Shown in pieces: positions 7,895-16,003 of a DNA stretch of 50,823 nucleotides; position 1 is the stretch's first letter, and every line of letters begins with the position of its first letter. The notes beneath the pieces were generated by a model. That model was not told the DNA's origin, made no database searches, and was given only the letters and a program-made list of their open reading frames with translations. The position numbers were made by a program, and so were the translations under genes. This stretch comes from an uncultured Mycoplasmatota bacterium (GTDB lineage: Bacteria > Bacillota_I > Bacilli_A > RF39 > UBA660), in assembly GCA_947574215.1 (NCBI GenBank), contig CANPIX010000006.1, forward strand, positions 1-50,823. The letters are read 5' to 3'.

Positions 7895-8431
7895 ATTATT
7901 TGTATTTTTATATGGATTTTTAGGGTCAATTTTATCAATAAAAAGAATTCCATTTAAATGATCTATTTCATGTTGAAAAGCAATGGATAAATCTTCACGA
8001 ACTCGTATAGAAAAAAGATTTCCATCTAAGTCATAGGCTTCTACTGTAATTCTTGCATATCGGGGGACAATTCCTTCTACTTCACGATTTACACTTAAGC
8101 AACCTTCGCCTTCACCAACATAAATTAATTCTTCGCTGTTACTTATAACTTTTGGATTGATTAAAATATAAGTTTCAAATTCTCCTTCTTCTATTTCATC
8201 AACAACAACAAAAATTCTTTTAGGAATACCAATTTGAATATAAGATAGACCCATTCCCGCACGCAAGTCGTATTTTTCTCTCCATTCTTCAATTTGACTA
8301 ATTTTTAAATATTCGATCATTTTATCAATGTTGTCTTTATCTTCTTTAGATAACGGGAATTTTACTTCTTGGCTGATCAAGCGTAATTTTTTATCTTTTT
8401 CATCCAATATAGTAATGTTAGGTAGCTTCAT
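7880..8431 (-). CDS. def: Peptide deformylase
   Basis: Metalloenzyme removing the N-formyl group from new proteins. The three family motifs are present: GMGLSYIQIG near residue 60, EGCLS near residue 110 with the metal-binding Cys, and HEIDHLNG near residue 155 with two His ligands and the catalytic Glu. The length of 183 residues and the insertions match type 2 deformylases of Gram-positives. The ATG at 8431 follows AAAGGG. It is monocistronic and convergent with smc. Confidence 0.96.
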   Translation of the reverse strand: MKLPNITILDEKDKKLRLISQEVKFPLSKEDKDNIDKMIEYLKISQIEEWREKYDLRAGMGLSYIQIGIPKRIFVVVDEIEEGEFETYILINPKVISNSEELIYVGEGEGCLSVNREVEGIVPRYARITVEAYDLDGNLFSIRVREDLSIAFQHEIDHLNGILFIDKIDPKNPYKNTNNMREI

Positions 8432-8472
8432 AAAAATCCCTTTCTTTCGTATTTTATTTTATCAAGAAAACC

Positions 8473-8496
8473 AAAAAAAAGGAAGATGAAACTTCC
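8473..8496 (-). terminator. Terminator of the YjcZ-like gene
   Basis: On the minus strand GGAAG (8492-8496) and CTTCC (8481-8485) close a 6-base loop and are followed by eight T. The last base of the gene's TAG is the first base of the stem. Confidence 0.8.
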
Positions 8497-8684
8497 TAGT
8501 TGTTATAATTGTTGTTCCAGTTCCATCCAGCACCAATGATGATGATTAGAAGGATAAATAGAACAATCCATATAGCTCCACCAATACCGTATCCGCTAGT
8601 GTATCCAGCGTATCCGGCATTTCCACAACAAGGAGCACTTCCATAACCTGCGTTATAGTAACCGTTATTTCCGTAATAATACAT
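8496..8684 (-). CDS. YjcZ-like Gly/Tyr-rich micro-membrane protein
   Basis: A 62-residue protein. A Gly/Tyr/Asn/Ala-rich N-terminal half (repeated GYG, NAGY, with Cys-Cys at residues 19-20) is followed by one hydrophobic helix, IWIVLFILLIIIIGAGW, and a short Asn-rich tail. The GYGxGxxxxxVLFILLIIxG pattern resembles the tiny YjcZ family, known from Bacillus as a spore-associated membrane protein. AAAGGAGG directly precedes the ATG, a strong ribosome site. Function here is unknown; a spore role is not implied, because similar proteins may exist in non-sporulating lineages. Confidence 0.75.
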   Translation of the reverse strand: MYYYGNNGYYNAGYGSAPCCGNAGYAGYTSGYGIGGAIWIVLFILLIIIIGAGWNWNNNYNN

Positions 8685-8801
8685 ATATTATACCTCCTTT
8701 ATGTATCTAATATAGTTTATTTCTTTTTTCTTTTTTTGCTACATAAAATACCTAAAATGTGTCTAGTTTTTTATGATTTTTATAAAAATGTTTTCGTTTT
8801 A

Positions 8802-8810
8802 TGGTATGAT
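8802..8810 (+). promoter_or_regulatory. Extended -10 promoter of ftsW
   Basis: TGGTATGAT is an extended -10 box 17 bases before the ftsW ATG. No convincing -35 is seen. Confidence 0.5.
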
Positions 8811-8827
8811 TAGACTAGGTGAAAAGT

Positions 8828-9988
8828 ATGAAAAAACTTTTGATGAAAATTGACATTCCTTTATTTCTTTTGATGGTTTTTTACTCAATTTTAGGCTTGG
8901 TAATGATTTTAAGCGCTTCAAGCGTCTCAGCTGTTTTAAGATACAAAGTTTCGTCTTATCATTTTTTTATTCGACAAATAGTCTTTGTTTTTTGTTCTTT
9001 TTTCTTTGGAATTTATATTGTTTTAAATATTAAAACTTCTAAATACAAATTATTTGTACCATTATTTCTTATTGGAATTTTGATTGCGTTGATTGGGCTT
9101 TTTTTTCATGGGATGATAACAAATCATGCACAAAGTTGGTATGATTTAGGTTTTTTTAAATTGCAACCTGCCGAATTTTCAAAGTCTATTTTGATATTGT
9201 ATATGGCTGTTTTTTATGGAAAGAATTCCAGAAAAAAGAATAGCAATTTTTATTATGATCTTATTCCACTTGCTATTGCGGGAATTATATTTGTGTTAAT
9301 AGCCATGCAACCAGATTTAGGAGGAGCTCTAATTATTGCAGGAGTAGCTTTTTTAACTTTTTTGTCGGTTCCACTTGAAAAAAAGAAGCAAATTAAATTA
9401 TTTAAAGTAGTAGGTGTAGCTATTCTTTTAGTAACTGTAGTTTTGTTATATAGTGGAACGAGTATTTTAAATTCTAGACAACTATCTCGTTTACAGTTTA
9501 AAAATCCTTGTTCTAGATATATAGAAGAAACAGGCTATCAAGTATGTAACGGATTTATTGCTATTCATAATGGAGGATTGTTCGGCGTAGGCCTTGGAAA
9601 TTCCACCCAAAAATATTTATATTTACCAGAGGCTCATACAGATTTTATTTTTCCAATTTTGGTGGAAGAACTAGGGGCAATTGTGGGAATTTTGGTATTG
9701 GTTGGTTATATTTGTATTTTGTATCGGGTTTTAAAAATTGGCAAAGGTGCAAAAGGGAATGTTCAAAATATGATTTTGTGTTATGGAACGTTTTCTTATA
9801 TTCTATTACATCTTCTCGTTAATTTATTAGGAATATTAGCGCTTATTCCACTAACAGGTGTTCCGATTCCATTTTTAACCTACGGTGGAAGTTTTACAAT
9901 TAATTTAATCTTGATGTTGTTTGTAGTGCAAAGAGTAGCGTATGAAAACAAACAAGCAAAGTGGCAAAGAGAAATGGCAATTCTATAG
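8828..9988 (+). CDS. ftsW: SEDS peptidoglycan polymerase, FtsW-type
   Basis: Multi-pass glycosyltransferase that polymerises lipid II together with a class B PBP. It has 386 residues and about ten hydrophobic helices. SEDS motifs are present: LQPAEFSKSILILYMA near residue 112, AMQPDLGGALIIAG near residue 160, and PEAHTDFIFPILVEELG near residue 270, the last closer to FtsW than RodA. The C-terminus has PLTGVPIPFLTYGGS. The ATG at 8828 follows TAGGTGA; a GTG at 8819 would place that Shine-Dalgarno inside the gene. It could also serve elongation if it is the only SEDS protein in the genome. Confidence 0.9.
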   Translation: MKKLLMKIDIPLFLLMVFYSILGLVMILSASSVSAVLRYKVSSYHFFIRQIVFVFCSFFFGIYIVLNIKTSKYKLFVPLFLIGILIALIGLFFHGMITNHAQSWYDLGFFKLQPAEFSKSILILYMAVFYGKNSRKKNSNFYYDLIPLAIAGIIFVLIAMQPDLGGALIIAGVAFLTFLSVPLEKKKQIKLFKVVGVAILLVTVVLLYSGTSILNSRQLSRLQFKNPCSRYIEETGYQVCNGFIAIHNGGLFGVGLGNSTQKYLYLPEAHTDFIFPILVEELGAIVGILVLVGYICILYRVLKIGKGAKGNVQNMILCYGTFSYILLHLLVNLLGILALIPLTGVPIPFLTYGGSFTINLILMLFVVQRVAYENKQAKWQREMAIL

Positions 9989-10010
9989 AAATTTGTCATT
10001 TTTATTTTTG
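9972..10010 (+). terminator. Terminator of ftsW
   Basis: AAATGGCAA (9972-9980) pairs with TTGTCATTT (9993-10001, one G-T pair), followed by a T-rich tract. The ftsW stop codon lies in the loop. Confidence 0.7.
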
Positions 10011-10077
10011 TTATTTTTATTAAAAAGGAAATCACCAATTTATTTTGTATATAAAAAGTAGGAGGTGATAAATAGTT

Positions 10078-10737
10078 ATGAATGTTATTGAAAGATACTT
10101 ACACAATAAATATATACTTTTTATTGTTATTGGGATTTTGTGTTTCTCTAATCTATTTTCAATTTCTTACTTTGTACATAATAAAAAACAAAATAAAGAG
10201 TGTGTTTGTGAAGAATGTCCAGTTTTTATGAATCAGGAAGAAGCCAACATATCAAAAATTAAAGTAGATATAAAAGGGTATGTAAAAAAACCGGGTGTGT
10301 ATGAAGTAGATGAAGGTTCCATTATCAATGATTTAATTAAAAAAGCCGGTGGTTTAAAATCAAATGGAACAACGGATCATATCAATTTAAGTAAAAAATT
10401 AAATAATGAAGATATGATTGTTGTTTTATCGAAAAATGAATTAAAAAAACAAAATTCAGTTTCTAAAACTCAAACTTCTAATAAAAATGCTTCGGTCATA
10501 ATCCCGGAGGAGAAAGATTCAGTTATAGAAGAAACAACAGGTATTAGAAAGAAAATCTCATTAAATACTTCTACAAAAGAAGAATTAATGACTTTAAATG
10601 GAATAGGTGAAGCTAAGGCTTTAGCAATTATTTCTTATAGAGATAAAACTCCATTTCAAGATATTACTGAAATTATGAATGTTTCAGGAATAGGAGAATC
10701 CGTTTATGAAAAAATTAAAGATTGCATTACAATCTAA
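10078..10737 (+). CDS. comEA: Competence protein ComEA
   Basis: Membrane-anchored DNA receptor that passes transforming DNA to ComEC. One N-terminal membrane helix (about residues 13-33) is followed by a Cys-rich linker (ECVCEEC), an SLBB domain starting IKVDIKGYVKKPGVYEV, a Ser/Thr/Asn-rich spacer, and a C-terminal helix-hairpin-helix DNA-binding pair (LNTSTKEELMTLNGIGEAKA and MNVSGIGESVYEKI). The 219-residue length is normal. GGAGGTGAT lies about 9-12 bases before the ATG. Its last 32 bases overlap comEC, the usual com operon order. Confidence 0.94.
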   Translation: MNVIERYLHNKYILFIVIGILCFSNLFSISYFVHNKKQNKECVCEECPVFMNQEEANISKIKVDIKGYVKKPGVYEVDEGSIINDLIKKAGGLKSNGTTDHINLSKKLNNEDMIVVLSKNELKKQNSVSKTQTSNKNASVIIPEEKDSVIEETTGIRKKISLNTSTKEELMTLNGIGEAKALAIISYRDKTPFQDITEIMNVSGIGESVYEKIKDCITI

Positions 10738-12772
10738 TTTGTTTTACTTTCTTTTTTTTCTTTTTCTTAGCTGTTTTGTTTTTTACTTCACAAAAGTAGT
10801 TCGGTATCAATCTAATATTCCAGATGATACTAACGAAATTGTTGCTAATCTTATTTCTTTTACTTTAGATGGAGATAAATTAAGTATGCTTTTAAAATGT
10901 GATGAAAAAATTAGGGCTACTTATTATATTCAATCAAAAGAAGAAAAAGATTTTTTAATAAACAATTTGAAAATTGGCCAGAGTCTTAAACTTTTTGGAG
11001 AAAAAAAAGAAGTATTAGGAAAAACTATCCCTAATACTTTTGATTATAAAAAATATTTGTATTATGAACAAATATACTTTTGTTTTCAAGTAAATAAACT
11101 GGAAATTTTAAATTCTAAAATTGGTTTTTTTGATTTTTTGAGAAATAAAATGGAAAATCGTGTGAAAAAATTAGGTAACAATGCTTATTTACGTGCTTTT
11201 GTATTAGGAGATAAGACAATGATTTCTTCAGACGAATATGAAAAAATTATGAAAAATGGGGTAAATCATTTATTCGCTCTTTCAGGAATGCATCTTTCTT
11301 TGCTTTATTTCATTTTAAATAAAATTTTTTCAAAAATTAAATATAAGAAATATTTTATTTATATTCTCTTATTGATTTATTTGATTATCACAGGGGTCTC
11401 CGTTTCTTTTTCACGAGCTATTTTATTTATGTTGTTTTTAGATATTTCAAATAAAATGAATTTTAAAATTTCTAAAATAAAAATTCTTTTTTTAACAGCA
11501 AGTTTCTTTTTAATTATGAATCCATTTTATATATACAATGTTGGATTTTGGTATACATACGTTGTAACTTTTTCACTCTTTTTTTGTCATTCTTTTTTGC
11601 AAACAAGAAACAAAATGAAACAAGTTATTCTTGTAAGTTGCATAACTTTTTTGTTTAGTTTACCTTTATCTATTTATTTAAATTATGAAGTGAATTTGTT
11701 TTCTATAATTAATAATATTTTTTTAGTTCCATTTATAAGTATGTTTGTTTTTCCGATTGCTTTGTTATCTTTTCTTTTTCCAATATTTCTTTCTCTTTTC
11801 TTGTTTTTACTTTCTATTTTGGAAAAAATTAATTCTTTTATGAGTTTGTATACATTTTTTATAGTGGTAGGAAAGATAAGTATTTTTGAGGTAATGTTCT
11901 ATTATTTTTTTTTAGTACTGTCAATTCAAATGCGTTCTAAAAAAATATTTTTCTTTCTTTTTCTCTTTTTTTTATTTTTGTATTCTAAAAACATATGGCA
12001 AAGGGATTATGAAGTCTACTTTATTGACGTTGGTCAAGGAGATTCTACTTTGTTTGTTTCTCCCAAAAACCAAGAAGTTCTTTTAATAGATACAGGAGGA
12101 AATATTTCCTATTCTAAGGAAGAATTTCAAAAACGCAATCAAGAATTTAATTTGGCTGATAATATTGTGTTATTCTTAAAAAGTAAACGGATACGTAAAA
12201 TAGATTTGCTTTTAATTACGCATGGAGATTTTGATCATTTAGGCTACGCTTTATCAATTGGACAATCTATCCCTATTAAAAAGATCATGATCAACAAAGG
12301 AAATATAAATGCAGAAGAACAAAAGCTTATAAAAAAATGGCCAAAGGTAGAGAAGTATAAAGCAAAATATTTTGATTTTGAAACCTATTCTTTAAAGGAT
12401 TATAATAATGAAAATGAGAATAGTATCCTTACTTATATAAAAATGAGAAACACTAATTTTTTACTTATGGGTGACGCTTCCAAAAAAGTAGAAATGGATT
12501 TTTTAAAACAATTTGAGAACAAACCGATTTGTTTTTTAAAAGTTGGACATCATGGTTCGAATACAAGTTCTTCCTTTGAGTTTTTAAAACATATAAATCC
12601 TAAGTATGCAATTGTATCCTCAGGAAGAAACAATCGCTATCATCATCCATCTAAGGAAACACTAAGAAATTTAGAAGCATTACATATAAAATTATTGAAT
12701 ACTCAAGAAATGGGAACTATTGAAATTAAGATTAAGAAAGAGGAGTTTCACATAATAGAAACTTTGTCATAA
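10706..12772 (+). CDS. comEC: DNA internalisation channel ComEC
   Basis: Polytopic membrane protein that carries single-stranded DNA across the membrane during transformation. An N-terminal helix and OB-like segment (about residues 1-120) is followed by the Competence domain with its signature NHLFALSGMHLSLLYF near residue 187 and many helices. From about residue 430 there is a metallo-beta-lactamase-like domain with IDVGQGDSTLF, LLITHGDFDHLG, LLMGDAS and KVGHHGSNTSSS. All parts are present at 688 residues, so the channel looks functional. It overlaps comEA by 32 bases and is followed by a terminator and holA, as in Bacillus. Confidence 0.95.
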   Translation: MKKLKIALQSNLFYFLFFLFLSCFVFYFTKVVRYQSNIPDDTNEIVANLISFTLDGDKLSMLLKCDEKIRATYYIQSKEEKDFLINNLKIGQSLKLFGEKKEVLGKTIPNTFDYKKYLYYEQIYFCFQVNKLEILNSKIGFFDFLRNKMENRVKKLGNNAYLRAFVLGDKTMISSDEYEKIMKNGVNHLFALSGMHLSLLYFILNKIFSKIKYKKYFIYILLLIYLIITGVSVSFSRAILFMLFLDISNKMNFKISKIKILFLTASFFLIMNPFYIYNVGFWYTYVVTFSLFFCHSFLQTRNKMKQVILVSCITFLFSLPLSIYLNYEVNLFSIINNIFLVPFISMFVFPIALLSFLFPIFLSLFLFLLSILEKINSFMSLYTFFIVVGKISIFEVMFYYFFLVLSIQMRSKKIFFFLFLFFLFLYSKNIWQRDYEVYFIDVGQGDSTLFVSPKNQEVLLIDTGGNISYSKEEFQKRNQEFNLADNIVLFLKSKRIRKIDLLLITHGDFDHLGYALSIGQSIPIKKIMINKGNINAEEQKLIKKWPKVEKYKAKYFDFETYSLKDYNNENENSILTYIKMRNTNFLLMGDASKKVEMDFLKQFENKPICFLKVGHHGSNTSSSFEFLKHINPKYAIVSSGRNNRYHHPSKETLRNLEALHIKLLNTQEMGTIEIKIKKEEFHIIETLS

Positions 12773-12807
12773 AATAAAGTACACTGCTAGTAGTGTTTAT
12801 ATAGATG

Positions 12808-12834
12808 AAGAAGAAAATTTCTTCTTTTTTCTTT
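12808..12834 (+). terminator. Terminator of comEA-comEC
   Basis: AAGAAGAAA (12808-12816) and TTTCTTCTT (12818-12826) are exact complements leading into a T run; a smaller ACACT/AGTGT hairpin precedes it at 12781-12796. It lies in the longer open frame before holA, which argues that this frame is not coding. Confidence 0.65.
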
Positions 12835-12854
12835 TGGTGTGAAGTTTTATGGTG

Positions 12855-12860
12855 TATAAT
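12855..12860 (+). promoter_or_regulatory. -10 box of holA
   Basis: TATAAT lies 20 bases before the holA ATG and just after the comEC terminator. No clear -35 is visible. Confidence 0.45.
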
Positions 12861-12879
12861 AATTAAAAGGAGTAAGTCT

Positions 12880-13812
12880 ATGTATTTTGTAAGTGGTGAA
12901 AGTTATCGTTTAGTAGACGAAGAGATAAAGAAAATAGTAAAAAACGAAACCAATGTGATTACCATTGATTTAAACCAATCTTCTCTTGTAGATGTGATTC
13001 AAGAAGCAACCTACGTTTCTATGTTTCAAGAAAAAAAATTTTTGATTGTTAAAAATGCTTCCTTTTTTTCAGCAGGTAAAGGAAAAGATGAAGATTTAGA
13101 AATTCTTTTTAAATATATGGAGAATCCTATTAAATTATCTGTCATTATTTTTGTTTCTTATGAAAAAGCAGATGCAAGAAAAAAAATTTATAAAGAATTT
13201 TCTAAAAAGTATAAAATTATTTTAGTAAATAATTTATCTGCAAACGATTTAGCAATAAAAATTCGTGATATTTGCTTTCAAAATAAGTTTAAAATAAATG
13301 ATGAAACGATTTCATATATTCTAAGAGTAGTAGGATCGAATTTTGATTTTATTTATAATGAATTAAATAAAATTTTTTTGTACTACCAAGAACCGCAAAA
13401 AATAGAATTAACTGATGTAAAAGAAATAGTATCAAAAACACTTTTTGATAATAATTTTAAGTTTATTGAAGCTGTTGTAAATAAAAATGTTAATCTTTCG
13501 TTAAAAATATTAGAAGATCTATACGCTTTAAAAGTTGATCCCATTGCTTTAATTATGCTTCTGGTAAGAGAGTATCGATTGATGTTAAGTGTATATTTGT
13601 TGGCTCAAAAAGGAATTCGAAAAAATGAAATTGGTAAACAATTAGGATTACAAGATTGGCAAATTGATAAATTGGAAAAAGCAAATAGAAATTATTATGA
13701 AGATGATTTAAAAAATCATTTAAAAAAATTAGCAACTATTGATTATAAAATCAAAAGTGGAACAGGAGAAAAATTTTTAGAATTAAAGACATTTTTATTA
13801 GAAATTTTTTGA
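12880..13812 (+). CDS. holA: DNA polymerase III subunit delta
   Basis: Clamp-loader subunit that opens the beta sliding clamp. It has 310 residues. The N-terminus MYFVSGESYRLVDEEIKKI is typical HolA, FLIVKNASFFS lies near residue 50, and the AAA+-like middle and C-terminal collar (ALIMLLVREYRLMLSVYLLA) follow. There is no Walker A, as expected for delta. The ATG at 12880 has AAAGGAG at the right distance; the open frame back to 12805 contains the comEC terminator and the holA -10 box. It is convergent with rnhC through a shared terminator. Confidence 0.93.
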   Translation: MYFVSGESYRLVDEEIKKIVKNETNVITIDLNQSSLVDVIQEATYVSMFQEKKFLIVKNASFFSAGKGKDEDLEILFKYMENPIKLSVIIFVSYEKADARKKIYKEFSKKYKIILVNNLSANDLAIKIRDICFQNKFKINDETISYILRVVGSNFDFIYNELNKIFLYYQEPQKIELTDVKEIVSKTLFDNNFKFIEAVVNKNVNLSLKILEDLYALKVDPIALIMLLVREYRLMLSVYLLAQKGIRKNEIGKQLGLQDWQIDKLEKANRNYYEDDLKNHLKKLATIDYKIKSGTGEKFLELKTFLLEIF

Positions 13813-13820
13813 TAAATACT

Positions 13821-13854
13821 AAAAAAAATAATTTCAAATTGAAATTATTTTTTT
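13821..13854. terminator. Bidirectional terminator between holA and rnhC
   Basis: An A-run plus TAATTTC (to 13835) pairs with GAAATTA plus a T-run (from 13841) around a 5-base loop. It works for either strand. The rnhC stop codon is in the right arm. Confidence 0.8.
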
Positions 13855-14789
13855 GTAGCTAGTTTTATTTTTTCTGTATTTTTAAAATTTAATTTTGCAA
13901 TTTCGTTCAATTTATTAAATCCATATTTTTCAGTAATTTTTTTACCAGCTTCATCTACTATATCATTTGCTCCTTTTGGTATATCGATTCCAATTTCTTT
14001 ACTCATTTCATCTATTTTTAGAAGAAAAATATAACGACTAATAATACTTGCAACAGCAACACTAGCGCATTTGCTTTCGGCTTTCGTAGTAAACGTAATA
14101 TCTTTTACTTTTTCCGTAGCTTCACTTATATGTTCAAAATATTTTTTAGGATAAACAAATTGATCGACTACGATTTTTTGATAGGGATAGTTTTCTTCTT
14201 TATGCGTTAGACTGTAAAGAACTTTGTTGTGTAAAATTGCTTTTATTTTGTTCATATTGTAACCAATGCTTTGGTATTTATTGTATTCTTGATTATTTAA
14301 AGTGAAAGTTACATACGGAATTTGTTTCATTAAAATTGGAGCAATTTTTAAAATTTTTTCATCGTTCAATTTTTTAGAATCTTTTACACCTAACTCGTTT
14401 ATTAAATCAATATTTTTTTTATCTACATAAGAAGCTGTTACTACTATTGGTCCAAAATAGTCTCCTGTTCCTACTTCGTCAGATCCAATGGTTGACATAC
14501 TATAGTAATAATTCAATTCTTCTTTGTATTTTTCTTTTTCTTTTTTTGATTCATTGATATCTATTGTACGATTGTTTATTTTTTTTTCCATATCTATCCA
14601 AATATTAGCATCGATATCTGCGCTTATTCCTTGAAACATGGCTTTTCCACTTTCGTAAAGAGTAATAATTGTATCTGCTTCCATCGCTTGAAACAAAGCA
14701 TAAGGGGGCGTTTTTTCTCTTCTTACATTTTTGTAATATTCTACCATTTTTTGTTTTATATTTTCACTTACTTTAATAACTATTGTCAA
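13845..14789 (-). CDS. rnhC: Ribonuclease HIII
   Basis: Cleaves RNA in RNA-DNA hybrids. An N-terminal TBP-like substrate-binding domain (about 90 residues) is followed by the catalytic domain with GSDEVGTGDYFGPIVV near residues 105-120 (Asp/Glu of the active site), GVKDSKKL, and SKCASVAVASIISRY. The open frame begins with a GTG at 14798, but GAGGTG overlaps that codon; a TTG at 14789 sits 6 bases after it and is the better start, giving 314 residues. The substitution of HIII for HI/HII is common in Bacilli and mollicutes. Confidence 0.93.
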   Translation of the reverse strand: MTIVIKVSENIKQKMVEYYKNVRREKTPPYALFQAMEADTIITLYESGKAMFQGISADIDANIWIDMEKKINNRTIDINESKKEKEKYKEELNYYYSMSTIGSDEVGTGDYFGPIVVTASYVDKKNIDLINELGVKDSKKLNDEKILKIAPILMKQIPYVTFTLNNQEYNKYQSIGYNMNKIKAILHNKVLYSLTHKEENYPYQKIVVDQFVYPKKYFEHISEATEKVKDITFTTKAESKCASVAVASIISRYIFLLKIDEMSKEIGIDIPKGANDIVDEAGKKITEKYGFNKLNEIAKLNFKNTEKIKLATKK

Positions 14790-14849
14790 AAATTTCACCT
14801 CGTTTTTTTATTTTAACATAAATTACTTTTATTTTCATCTACTTTGGGA

Positions 14850-14855
14850 TATAAT
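14850..14855 (+). promoter_or_regulatory. -10 box of cvpA-trx
   Basis: TATAAT lies 24 bases before the cvpA ATG. The -35 region is A/T-rich without a clear box. Confidence 0.5.
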
Positions 14856-14878
14856 TGAAATAGAGTAGGAGGCTTATT

Positions 14879-15595
14879 ATGTTAAGCATTATTGATGCTA
14901 TTATTATTTTATTTTTATTCATGGGAGCCATTGTTGGTTTTAAAAAAGGAGTGATCAAAAGCGTTGTTTCTTTTGTGGGAACTATTTTAGTACTTATGTT
15001 ATCGTTTTCATTAAAGAATCCATTATCTGTATTTTTGTATACATATTTTCCTTTCTTGAATGTAGGAATTGCTGTTTTAAATATTTTAATTTATGAAGGA
15101 ATTGCATTTTTAATTTTATTTTTATTATTTTCATCTATTTTACGAATTGTTATTAAAATTTCTGGGATTATTGAAACACTTTTAAAATTTACTATCATTT
15201 TGGGAATTCCTTCTAAAATTTTAGGAGCTATTTTTGGTTTTTTAGAAATGTATGTTTTTACGTTTGTGATTTTATTTTTACTTGCTCAATTTAATGTACA
15301 TAATAGTTTAATAACCGATAGTAAAGTAGCCAATTTTATTCTTGGGCGAACTCCTTTGGTTAGTTCTATAGTAAATGAATCTTACAATGCAATTAAAGAA
15401 GTTGTAGATTTAAATAAAAAGTATACTACAACTCAAGATAAAGATAAATTAAATCAAGATGGATTGGATATTTTATTAAAATATAAGGTATTAAGTGTGG
15501 AAAATGCGAATAAACTTGTAGAGAAGAAAAAATTAAAAATAAATAATGCAGAAGGAATAATTAAAAAATATGAAAAGAGGAACGTAAATGATTAA
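14879..15595 (+). CDS. CvpA-family membrane protein
   Basis: A 238-residue CvpA/YshB-type protein. Four or five N-terminal hydrophobic helices start with the family hallmark IDAIIILFLFMGAIVGFKKG, and a charged cytoplasmic C-terminal tail (about residues 175-238) is rich in Lys, Asn and Asp. Members are linked to envelope maintenance, but the biochemical role is not known. AGTAGGAGG gives a strong ribosome site. It overlaps the thioredoxin-like gene by 8 bases, so the two are coupled. Confidence 0.88.
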   Translation: MLSIIDAIIILFLFMGAIVGFKKGVIKSVVSFVGTILVLMLSFSLKNPLSVFLYTYFPFLNVGIAVLNILIYEGIAFLILFLLFSSILRIVIKISGIIETLLKFTIILGIPSKILGAIFGFLEMYVFTFVILFLLAQFNVHNSLITDSKVANFILGRTPLVSSIVNESYNAIKEVVDLNKKYTTTQDKDKLNQDGLDILLKYKVLSVENANKLVEKKKLKINNAEGIIKKYEKRNVND

Positions 15596-15881
15596 ATATT
15601 TAGAAAATGAAAATTTAAATGAATTGGTATCTAATGGAATTCATATTGTTGATTTTTATGCCGATTGGTGTGGTCCATGTAAAATGCTAGGTTCGGTTTT
15701 AGAACAGTTGGAAAATGTGAGTATTATCAAAGTAAATACCGACTCTCATCAAAAATTGGCACAAGAATATGGTGTAATGAGTATTCCATTGTTAGTCTTT
15801 TTTAAAGATGGTAAAGGGATAAAAACAGAAATTGGATTTAAAACAAAAGAGGAATTAGAAAATATTTTATCTGAAATATAA
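15588..15881 (+). CDS. Thioredoxin-like protein
   Basis: A 97-residue cytoplasmic thiol-disulfide reductase of the thioredoxin fold. FYADWCGPCKML (active-site CGPC near residue 28-31) and the cis-Pro motif SIPLLVFF near residue 64 are both intact. No signal peptide. It is slightly shorter than E. coli TrxA (109) through a shorter N-terminus. It is translated from within the cvpA end. Its last five codons form one arm of a long perfect inverted repeat that acts as terminator. Confidence 0.93.
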   Translation: MIKYLENENLNELVSNGIHIVDFYADWCGPCKMLGSVLEQLENVSIIKVNTDSHQKLAQEYGVMSIPLLVFFKDGKGIKTEIGFKTKEELENILSEI

Positions 15882-15917
15882 AAAATGACATTATGTCATT
15901 TTTTATATTTCAGATAA
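15867..15917. terminator. Very long perfect hairpin ending cvpA-trx
   Basis: The 24 bases 15867-15890 are the exact complement of 15894-15917, with a 3-base loop. The left arm contains the trx stop and its last codons; a six-T run forms part of the right arm. This is about twice the arm length of other terminators in the window. Confidence 0.8.
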
Positions 15918-16003
15918 TCTGTATTTTACAAGATTTAAAGTTTTTTTCACATGTGATTTTAACTTCTTTATTAATACAGAAATGTGGTATACAATAATTC
16001 TTC

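Noticed and set aside
12805-12879. Longer N-terminus for HolA
   Set aside because: This stretch carries the comEC terminator and the holA -10 box.
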